Source: Lytechinus pictus
Lineage: Eukaryota > Echinodermata > Echinoidea > Temnopleuroida > Toxopneustidae
NCBI RefSeq assembly: GCF_037042905.1
Contig: NC_087258.1
Span: forward strand, 10,405,501-10,469,500
DNA: 64,000 nt
Reading direction: 5' to 3'
In this document: piece after piece, positions 25,456 through 37,400 of the stretch
Layout: each line of letters opens with the position of its first letter
Position numbering within the stretch: the first letter of the stretch is position 1
Translations under genes and position numbers: made by a program
Notes under the pieces: generated by a model
Told to the model about the DNA's origin: nothing
The model's input: only the letters and a program-made list of their open reading frames with translations
Databases searched by the model: none

Positions 25456-28400
25456 GTGAGTTAAACTTTCTTGTTCTTCACTTCTTGTGTTGTGGGTCGT
25501 GGACTAACGTTAATTTAGAGAATAAAATTTAAAATGAACGATAAAATAGAGAGTTCTGTGGTAATGTTTGAATAAAATTGTTATTTCCATCACAGAGCTA
25601 CATTATTGCTTTTGACATTTGTCCTTTGTACCAGGTTTTTCAAACAATCATTCATTTTTTTTTCCGAAACGAAGGCGAAGCTCTGCCTCTGGGCCGGGTC
25701 TGGCAAAACGAATCATTAAGAATATTTCAAGCAAAAATAAAGGAGGGATTACATGTAACTTTGTGAACCGATATTTCTATCAGGGATATGCTCCCCTAAC
25801 AAAAAGTTGTTTGAATAAGAAGAGAAAAAAGCAAAAAGCATAACACTGACTGAGAAATTCATCAAAATCGAATGTAAAATAATAAAGTTATGACATTTTA
25901 AAGTTTTGCTTAATTTCACAAAACAGTCATATGCACATTCTGTGTGGTATGCAAATGAGGAGACAGATGACGTTATCTATGTACTCACTATTTCTTTGTA
26001 TTTTATTTTATGTAATATGAAATCTTTCTCCTCATTGTCGAGTGAAATAACAATTAATTTCTCCCTGAACAAGCTGGTTCTTATTGTCAAAAATATGTAA
26101 AAAAAATGAAATATGTATAATTCAAACAATATGAAACAAAAGAAATAGTGAGTGAAGGACATCCACGGACGACTCATGTGCATGTCACTGAATGGTGCGT
26201 ATAACTGTTATGTGAAATATAAGCAAACCTTTAAAATGTCATAACTTTCTTTAATATTTCACATCCCATTTTGATGAAATTTTCAGTGTTATGCTAGTTT
26301 GATTTTTTTCTATTAATTCAAATTTTTCTTGGGTTGACTTGACCTCTAAGCAGAAAAGAAAGAGGAAAAAGGAGACATTTCATCAGAAGAAGAAGATGAA
26401 GAAGAATGAGGAGAGAAGGAGGAGGAGCAGAAGAAGGAGGAGGAGAAGGAAAAGAAGAAGGAGAAGAAGAAGAAGAAAAGGAAGAAGAAGAGGGAGGAGG
26501 AGAAAGAGAAGTAAAAAGAAGAAAGAAAGACAAAAAGAATTAAAGAAAAATGAAAACACAAAGAAAAATTAGGAGGAGGAGGATGAGTAATGAAGGAGGA
26601 GGAGAAGTAGAGAGAGAGAGGGGGGAGGGTACAAATAATACTGCTCAGTATAAAGAAGAATGAAGAAAAGAAAAGAAGGGCAGAAGACTATTATTGTTTG
26701 TAAATGCTTTTTCGAGTTCAGGTTATCATTTTACATGACTGTGATCCCCAATTTGTTTTTGGACAATTTATCACAACATTTTAGCCTCCAGTTTGTGTGT
26801 CCATGCCCCTGTCAAGGTGAAACATTGAATTGTTATTATGAAGAGCACTTCCTGAATCCTTTATAACGAATTCATGGTCACTGATCCAAGACTTGCATCT
26901 TCAGGGACTCAGTTTAAGGGAGTGAGAGCGATCACTCGCTTCCGCTCGCTTTAATCCATTTCAAGAATTTTCAGGTAGAGTGATTTATCGCTCACCTAAG
27001 CGAAATTGATTTTTTGTGACATAAAATGATAAATGTAGAAATGAAAAAAAATCTGGAAATCAAGCAACATCATGCACTTTTGTATTGTTTGTACAACACT
27101 TTACTTCCATGTCTCTATTCTGACATCACTTAAACCCAAATGTAGAACAAGAGTGTCAGTCAATGAAATTGTTAAAGCCAACTTGAAAACCACATTCTCA
27201 GTCAAGGTTTTATAAAAAGCACATAATTCCACATTACATTTCAGCAATCACCCCAAGTTAAAATTAGGTAAATATTGCATATATTCAGGGCACCTAATTT
27301 TTTTTCTCCTTTAATTTTTGGTTGTAACTGAGTGTACATTCCTCCATCCATTTTGTATTAAATCAGAAAAAAAAACTCCCTGTGTACATGTTTGTCAAAG
27401 AAGAGCATTTTGCATTGCTCCCCTACCACTCCCCTTAAAAGTTTTAGGAGAGCTTTTTATTGCTCCCCTCATGATTATAAAACTGAGTCCCTGCATCTTA
27501 TCAAATAGCCTTGTGAGCAGTACTGCTCCCTGTATGCATTGGCCATTTCCCCAAGTCACCTGACATTTAGACACAGTACATGAAGCACTGTTTACTCAAA
27601 GATCTATGAATCATTTATGATTTATGTTGACATTATTTATGGGGATTTTTTTTTTTTACTTGGTTCTTTTTTTTTTTTGGGGGGGGGACATTATAATACA
27701 GTAATTAGACTTTGTATTCAGTGATTACCATCAAAATGATCTTTGATTCTTTGTACAGTTACACAACAACATGTAGTGTGTGTTTGCTTGTCTAACTTAT
27801 TATTTAATATAGCCTACTGGGTATATCATATGACCCAGTATTATAAAATGACGACAAGATTTGTATGTCATCATTCTTCTTCTTTTCCTTTTTTTTCTCT
27901 ACTAATCATCTCCTCCTGTTCTTCTTTTTTGTCTTCCCTTGCTGTTTTAGCATGACCTACCCCCTATATCTTTTTTTTCTTTGTTAATGTTATTCATTAA
28001 AATTTTGTAATGATTTATGATTTTTCAACATAATGTGACATGGAAGTGGTCCATGTACTCTATTCTTACCAGGGACTCAGTTTTATAATTATGAGGGGAG
28101 CAATAAAAAGATCTCCAATATAAAACTTTTAAAAGGGGAGTGGTAGGGGAGCACTGCAAATAGCTCTTCTTTGACATACAAAGTGGGCTTTTTTGTCTGA
28201 AATTACAAAATGGATGGAGGAATGTAGCCTACACTAAGTTACAACTAACAACCAAAGGAGGCAAAAAATCAGATGCCCTGATTATATGCAATATTATCTT
28301 ATTTCAAATGTGTGTTATTGCTTAAATGTAATTGTGTATAAAACCTTGACTGAGAATGAGGTTTTGAAGGTTGGCTCTAAGAGTTTGATCATTGACTGAC

Positions 28401-31400
28401 AATAATCCTAAATGCAGGTTAAGTGATGTTAAATAGAGACATGTACTGTACTGTACATGGAAGTAAAGTGTTGTACAAACATTACAAAAGTGTACTATGA
28501 TGTTGCTTGATTTCTAGTTTTTCTGCATATCATTTTATGTCACAAAAATCCATATCGCTTTATAGGCGAGCAATAAAAACTGAGTCCCTGTCTTACATTA
28601 TCAGAGAAATCACAAGTTTTTTTTTTCTGTGTTCTTTGACATTCCTGTGTTATTCATTGAGTGATGAAATATTTGAATTGAACCAAACCAAACTGTTCCA
28701 TTGGTGTACATGTATTGCACCAGGATAATAAGAAATGTTGACTATTGAAATCGTTTACTTTCTATTTTTTAAAGACTGTTATTGATGTGTTTGTACTAAA
28801 TTATCCCCTACATACATGTATATGTAATTGTATGCAAATTTGTGTTTTAGAAATTTAAAAATTTCCTAAAAATTGTACTTTACATTGTTTCTTTGTAATA
28901 TTCTTGTAAGAAAGAAAAGCTGTCCCGAACTTCTTTGGATCCATGTTGAAAACAGGTGTCTACACCAGAATACTGTACTATGTATGTGTCCAAATTTGAT
29001 AGTGTGTTAGTTTACTATGTGCAGTTTGCGCACATCACTGTCTGATGTTACGGACATGCATGTATTCAGATGTACTGGATCAGACATAATTGTACAGCAA
29101 ATTTGGAGTCAAGAAACATGTGTTAGCCAGGCTCACTGGTTATTACAATATCAGAAAAAAACTAGAAATAATGTGAATGAAAACAAAACAGTTGCAGTAC
29201 GCATCTTCCAGCTCTGTCAGTTGGTGAGAAGTCAAGAAATGAATAAAAAAAGTTGCTGGCTTTGTATAATACACTGAGTCATGTTATGGATTTGGACTGT
29301 CTTATAATATGCCCATCCCTGTTTTTTTCTCCTGTCTTTTCAGGTTTCGCCATTGGTCATGCTGGCCTGTTAGAGACAATTGGCATGTTCACACTGGGAT
29401 ACTTCATCGTTCTACTGACTGTTCTCTCGCTGTGTGCAATCTCAACAAATGGAGCAGTGGAAGGAGGTGGAGCATACTGTATCCTTGAAATGCAAAATAA
29501 TGGGAAACTAGGCTTGAATACAATCCCAAGACTCAGTATTACGTGTTTACCAATTTTAATGGAACTTGGCTAAGAAAGGTATGTTTTAATGTTTATACAT
29601 ATACCTGTGTAGAGAGGGTGTAATTGCTCTGTATTTATGAGCATGAAAAAGTACAAAATGCTGCAACAAGTTGTGTTTTATATATATATGTAGCTATTAA
29701 AGGTGGAAATGTTCTTTCTCTTTTTAGGGCCCTTTTTGTCTCACCTGCATAGCAGAGTGAGACTATAGGCGCCGCTTTTCCGACGGCGACGGCGGCGTCA
29801 ACACCAAATCTTAACCTGAGGTTAAGTTTTTGAAATTACAGCATAACTTAGAAAGTATATGGACCTAGTTCATGAAACTTGGTCATAAGGTTAATCAAGT
29901 ATTACTGAACATCCTGCCTGAGTTTCATGTCACATGACCAAGGTCAAAGGTCATTTAGGGTCAATGAACTTAGACCATGTTGGGGGAATCAACATCAAAA
30001 TCTTAACCTAAGGTTAAGTTTTTGAAATGTCATCATAACTTAGAAAATATATGGACCTAGTTCATGAAACTTATACATAAGGTTAATCAAGTATCACTGA
30101 ACATCCTGCATGAGTTTCACGTCACATGACCAAGGTCAAAGGTCATTTAGGGTCAATGAACTTTGGCCGAATTGGGGGTATCTGTTGAATTACCATCATA
30201 ACTTTGAAAGTTTATGGATCTGATTCATGAAACTTGGACATAATAGTAATCAAGTATTACTGAACATCCTGTGCAAGTTTCAGGTCACATGATCAAGGTC
30301 AAAGGTCATTTAGGGTCAATGAACTTTGGCCAAATTGGGGTATTTGTTGAATTACAGCCATAAATTTGAAAGTGTGTTGGTCTAGTTCATAAAACTTGGA
30401 CATAATAGTAATCAAGTATCACTGAACATCCTGTGCGAGTTTCAGGTCACATGATCAAGGTCAAAGGTCATGTAAGGTCAAAGACCTTTGGCCACGTTGG
30501 GGGTATTTGTTGAATTGCCATCATATCTCTATAAGTGTATTGGTCTAGTTCATAAAACGTGGAAATAAGAGTAACCAAGTATCACTGAACATCTTGTGCG
30601 AGTTATAGTAGTTTTCAAAATCAGCACTGCTGCTATATTGAATCGCGTGATGCAGGTGAGACGGCCAGAGGCATTCCACTTGTTCATCAATGATATTACT
30701 TCAATGAAAATATGTTTATTAATTATTTCAACGTATTTCTTTATTTCTGTCTCGCCTGCATAGTAGAGCGAGACTATAGGCACCGCTTTTCCGATGGCAG
30801 CGTCGTCAACATTGAAATCTTAACCAAGGTTAAGTTTTTGAAATGTCATCATAACTTAGAAAGTATATGGACCTACTTCATGAAACTTGGGTTTAAGGGT
30901 AATCAAGTATTACTGAACATCTCGCCGTGGTTTCAGGTCACATGATGAAGGTTAAAGGTCATTTAGGGTCAATGAACTTAGACCATGTTGGGGGAATCAA
31001 TATTGACATCTTCGCATACATTCGTATTTCCGAAGCTTCGTTATTCTGAAGGTTCGGATATTCCGAAGGTTCGTTATTCTGAAGGTTCGTATTTCCGAAG
31101 GTTCGTAATTCCAAAGGTTCGTTAGTCCGAAAACGAAATGAGGTTCGTAATTCCTTCGGAACATCGAATCTTATTTCGTTTTCGGATTATCGAACCTTCG
31201 GAATAACGAACCTTCGGAATAAAGCCACAAATGTTCGGATTAACAAACCCTTTTACGTTTTCGGATTAACGAACATCGAGGTATAGGCAATTTGCGTGTT
31301 TCGGAATTACGAACCTTCGGAATAAAGAACCTTGGAATTACGAAGTGTAACCGAAATCTTAATCAAGGTTAAGTTTTTGAAATGTCGTCATAACTTAGAA

Positions 31401-34400
31401 AGTATATGGACCTAGTTCATGAAACTTAGACTTAAGATCCTGCCTGAGTTTCTGGTCATGTGACCAAGGTCAAAGGTCACTTAGGGTCAACAAACTTTTA
31501 TCATGTTGGGATATTTGTGGAATTGTCATAACTTTTAAATTTTATGGATCTAGTTCATGAAACTTTGACATACATGTAAGAGCAATTAAGTATCCCTGAA
31601 CATCCTGTGCAAGTTTCAGGTCACATTACCAAGGTCAAAGGTCTTTCTATATAGGGTCATTGAACTTTGATAATGTTGGGGGTATTTGTGGAATTGGCAT
31701 CATAAAGTTTATGGATCTCCACATGTAGTTCATGATACATCTAGACATAAGTATTAATCAAGTATGTTTTGCACACATCTTAGGTCACATGAACATGGTC
31801 AAAGGGTCATGTTGGGTCAATGGACATAGTATTTTATTATCAAATGAGTGTTTTCTTTTGTGAATAATTATTCAATAGCTGTTTTCAAAGTCAGTTCTGC
31901 GTAATGCAGGTGAGACTGCCAGAGGCATTCCACTTGTTATTTATACATAGGCCATCTTAATGTACAGTAGTTATTAAATTAGAAAACGTAGGATAGGTAG
32001 ACAAGTTCTGTAAGACAGATTTTAAAATTCTAACAAACATTTGAAATCAATTAATTGGTCCTTTTCACCCTCAAGATATTTCTCTTCTTTTTTTTTAACT
32101 TGTGTAACTTCAAGCTGAACCCTACTGTGCTCATTCAACTAGATTTAGCCAAATCCTTAATGATATTTCATTAGTCATGATCAGCCGTGCATTGGGACCA
32201 GAACTCGGAGGCAGTATCGGGTTCATATTTTACCTTGCTAACGTCTTCTCCTGTGCTTTCAACGCTAGTGCTTTCACTGAGATTCTAGAAGATAATTTTG
32301 GAGCGTCTGGTAAGTTGTGCTACGTAAAATAACGCAGGAATATGTAACATAAGTTCACTCTAAATGAAATTGGCATAATAGGTTTTAAAGCCCCAGTCAG
32401 ATAAGCACGGACATTTCTACACAGCAATGTCAGCATGATCCAGGGAGATAGGGGATGGTTTTGCCCCAGATTGAGCATTGATGACTGAACACACTGGCCC
32501 GTATTCTGAAGTCGGGTTTAACTTAGACCATGGTCTAACTCTGTGCTAAAATTATGGGAAGCCAAAAGTGTCAACATTTTTATTAAGTTGTATGTTTCTT
32601 ATGTTTACTTTGCTCTTTGCTGATTCATCGATGTTGAAGAAAATCATCTATTTATACTTCCTAGACAATTATGAATGATTTGAGAGCCTAATGAGCTGAA
32701 ATATGATATCTCTACTGTTAGTGATTTATGTAACAATTGGCTATTCATACTTAAACCACAACTTTAAACCTGAGTTTAAGTTAAAATGTGGGCCAAAGCA
32801 TCTAAAAAGCATGTGCACACGGATCTACACGGACCATGCTGTCAGAGAACAGCATGTACATGTACATGGATCTCTCCCCGGCCCACCCAGATCAGATCCG
32901 CGGTGGTCCGGCATCTATATCTGACTGGGGCTTAAAGGAGAATGAAACCCTTGAAACCAGCTGAACCCATATCAAAGAGAATTATCAAAGAAACATATTG
33001 TTGAAAGTTTGAGGAAGATTGAATAAATAATAAGAAAGTTATGAGCATTTGAATATTGAGATCACTAATGCCATGTAGATCCTCCAATTGGCAATGCGAC
33101 CAAGATCTGTGATGCCACACACGTACAACTCCCTCATTACTTTAGTGCTTATTTCACTTATATTCTCACTTTTATAGAGTCTATCACAAGGTGAGGTGTT
33201 CTCTTTATGAGAGGACAAGTACAGAGGTTTCACAACATTATATCCTTGATGAATCGTTTGTCATATGATTAGAATGAGCAAAAAGAGATGTTTTGGGGTA
33301 TATTTTCAATGTCCAAAAGGGGAGAGTTGTTCATCTGTGACATCATATATCTTGGTCGCATTGCCAATGGGAGGATCTCCATAGCATTAGTGATCTCGAC
33401 ATTCAAATGCTCATAACTCTTCTATTGCTAGTCCTATTTTATTCAAACTTTTGTTGATCTTATTCTTTGATTTTTCTGCTTTCACAAAAGTGAACTTGCT
33501 CCAAGAGTTTCATTCTCCTTTAAGCAAACCATGTAGAGTGCATGCACTGACCATAGAGCTATAGCTCTATGCACTGACTATCTCCTGTTGGGGTGGCACA
33601 ATCGCACAGTGATATTTTCATAGGGGGCAAGACATTTTTTCTATTCTGGCCACGCATAGCAAAAGACTGCAAACCCCCCCCCCCCCCAAGTCAGAAATGA
33701 TTTTTCAGCTAAATATCCCCACCGAAAGAGGGTAATCTCTACTTTAAAATGATATATATTATAACTCACTACTATTGTATAGGTCCCTACCCCTCATTAC
33801 AAAGGGGGGGAATTGACAACCAGAGAACTTTACTTTCGAGAAAAGAGGGATTAGTCTATTGAAGTACACTTACCCTCACTCTATTGTACAAATTGAAAAA
33901 AAGAAAGAGGATTAAAATTCATTCAAAATCATCCAAGAGGTAAATTGCCACCTCGTCCACTCACCACATGGTCTTCATTAAGTCTAATGCCATTCCGTCC
34001 GTCAACATTTTGTCTAACAACCATTTGGTCCTATCATCGCTTTGTTTAATCACCAGTTTGTCTATTACCATTTTGTCTAATAAACAGTTGGTCTAATACC
34101 CATTTTCTTTTCCTTCATTTTGCACAATTAACACTTTAGTTTAATTAGACCAAATGGTATATGGACTAAATGGCTATTGGACAAACTGGTTATTAGACGG
34201 AATGGCATAAACCTGAATGAAAGAAGACCATATGGCGAGTGGACGAACTGATGGTAGACCAAATTCACCAAAAGATAGTAGACGAGTTGGCAATTGGACG
34301 AAGTGGCATTAGATCAATTGGAAATAAACCATCCAAGAAGGGTCATCAAATGAGCTCAAGATTTACCACACTAATTTATAGGTACATTCTGTTCATGATT

Positions 34401-37400
34401 ACAGAGAAGTGAATCTTGTCCAAGTTTTATTTCATTACGAGTTAAATATACTTCCATCATTTTCAGGAAGAACAAATAGCAAATATTAAAAGAGAAAGAA
34501 TGTGGGTCTTATGGAAACTTTCGAAACAACCATTTTGGTGTGTGTGGTACATCAAATTTTGATTATACTACCATATAGAAAAAAGTATACTCGCTTGTGA
34601 GAAATTCTAAAAACTGAACTTTGACCATTCTGATGAAAACAACTTTTAATGTCCTCCTACTAAAAATGCAAAGTGTGTATTTTTGTGCCTGGTTACAAAT
34701 TGAATAATTGAAAAAAAAAAAACGAATTTCCCCAAATCACTCTTTTGACATTTGAAAAGTGATAACTTGACATGTAAATGAGGCTCAATTATTAAATGCC
34801 GCGATCGTCCCAAAAGAATTTCCAATTACAACCAAAAACATAAATTAAAAGAAATCAAAATTTTGCTTTGGATACATGTAGGTCTGCTCTCATACCAGGT
34901 GGTTGCACCTTCAAATCATGAAGCAGGTTTGAATAATTGTTTTCTTTCCTTTTCAGACATTTGGGATTTCCATTTTCAGATTTGCTAAACAGGAAGCCTC
35001 CCCCCCCCCCCAATTCACAGCATGTACGTGAATTGTACAGCTGTTCACTGTGGCAATGACCAGAAATCAATTAGGGATAGCCAAAGGTTTATTGTATAGA
35101 TGTATCGATCATTTGTTGTTCTTCTTCTTCCTTTGAGTACCGTCCTCTTTGTAGATTGTAGTCCAACTGGAGAGATTAATAGTTAATTCCATTGTTTGAA
35201 TATTTTGAAGCAAGAAGCCTTGCTGTTATGCTTGCATTAACACAAAGGGCTTTACAGTATATTCCTTTAGTCTTCATGCAGCTGGTCTCGTTCTCAAATA
35301 GTCTAATACCATAGGCTTATAAATTTGTTTGGTGTTATATCAATTTTGTCTTATTGCTGTATGGTCTATCTACATTGTACACTTGGTTTTTAAGTATCAA
35401 GGCCCAGTCCCAGAGCACTTACGGATGGAAAGAGGAATTAAAATGTAAAATAACCTTGCCATCCGTTGGAAAACACTAAATGCATTGGTTGTGTACTCAT
35501 TGCTTTCCTAGGCTCTATCCATCGAGCATCTGTTCACTGATTTTCGTCCAATTTTGTCCATTTCTGGAGCAGATGAAAACGAATGGGGATACCCCCAAAA
35601 TTGTTCTTGTCCGATCGTCCCTTATGCATACATTTTGTGTCCATCAGCCACTGGGACATGGCCTTTGTAGTGTAATGCTCTTTTCCACTTCATCTACTGA
35701 TTATTATAGATTATATTTTGCACTGTGTTGAATGAAAATTTGATGCATAAAGCAGTTCATCCAAATGATATAGACTACATAAAGTGGTATTACACCAAGT
35801 GAAAACTAGATGAAAATTGTTTTGGCCAAACTGAAAATTAAACCGTATGATTAGCAGGCTAAAGGCCAATTAGACAAAATTGGCTGTACACGAACTAGGA
35901 TTAGATCATGTGGGATGAGACCAAAGGGGAAGTATATGAAGACCTCATTACAATTTACACCACACAAAAATAACAAAAATCCAAAAAATTCACAACTATC
36001 ATTTTTATGTGTGTCCAGGGTCTCTTGTTCGTAATGGCATTCCAACTGGGGGACCAAACAAGCGCTGGTGGACCTTTCTTTACAGTTCCTCAGTCTTAAT
36101 GTTCTGTTTTCTGGTGTGTCTCATCGGAGCAAAGATGTTCGCCCGGACCACGGGTATCATCTTCCTTACCGTCCTGGCTGCCATCGTCACCGTCATAGTC
36201 AACGCTTTTATCCGGGAACCGTTTGAAGTTCATTTGCCTACAGACAATCCGCTGATTGCGGAGAATGCAACGGCCAACTATACGGGGCTCAGCCTTCAAA
36301 CTCTAGAGGATAATCTGTTTGGTAAGATGGGGTATTTTACACTTGAGTATTAAAGGGCTATGCCAGCCTGAAAAATCCTATGAGGCTGTGAGCTGAACAA
36401 GTGAACCACTAAAAATAATACGTGAAGTTGAAGAAACAGTTGTCCTATATTCAGTGAGCAAGCTGATGAAGTCTTATCCTGAAATTGGCGAAATCCCAAT
36501 GATGTCACCAAATTAGTTTAATAAATGGTCTTAAATATGAAATATAATGTCAATCATGTTTTAAATTCGAGGAGCAGAAACAATTTGTAATTTCAAATAA
36601 TAAAATACAAGGGGAGGTGGGGAGATGGTCACCTATTGGATATCCATATTCACAGATAGAATCCAATACCGGTACATCAAAAATGCCATAACTTCATTGT
36701 TTATTTTTGCTTACTTTATAGCTAAGTACTCTAATTTTATAATAAGACTCGAGTATCCCTTGAACTAATCTATATGTATTCAAAATAGTATTTGTGTATA
36801 CAGGGAAGTTTTAGTTCTGATAGTTCTCATCCTCTTCTTCTTTTGATGTTTTTTTTTTCAATTCTTCCTTCTTCTTTTCTTTTATCTACTTCTTCATTAC
36901 ATCTTGATAATACTTATATTATAATACTAATATTATTATTGATAATAATATTATTTTTCTTCTTATTTCTTCCTCTTCCCCCTCCTGTAATTCTTCACAA
37001 ACATGTGTTGATTCCAACCATCTGGATATACATGTACCCATGTTTCATGAATACAATAGAGTATACATTTGTATTCATATATTATTTTTCATGTCCATGC
37101 ATGTTGGATTTTATTTTAAACAAATTTTGTACTTTCCATTTTTTGAAAAAGATAATTATACAAAGGATTACACCACACTTGAGCCTCAGACTTTCTTGAC
37201 TGTGTTTGCTATCGTCTTCAATGGCATCACGGGAATTATGGCCGGGGCTAATATGTCAGGTAAGCAAATTATTTCTTAAATTGTTTATTGATGTATTCAT
37301 ACATTGAACCTCTATGTGAATTTGTTCATATTATTTGTTCAATTATCTATTGTGTGGAAGGGCAGAACCAGGATATACCAGAAAAGGGAGGTCACGTTTT

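Noticed and set aside
26318-26572. Arg/Lys-rich and Ser/Phe-rich open frames
   Set aside because: Products of a purine-rich GAA/GAG tract.
29738-31938. Reading the repeated TGACC/AGGTCA units as a CRISPR-like array
   Set aside because: The units are long, diverged and in an intron of a eukaryotic gene, with terminal inverted repeats; a mobile element explains them.
36792-37199. 135-codon frame before exon 5
   Set aside because: Low-complexity AT/TC-rich intron sequence; only the last part overlaps the true exon and in another frame.
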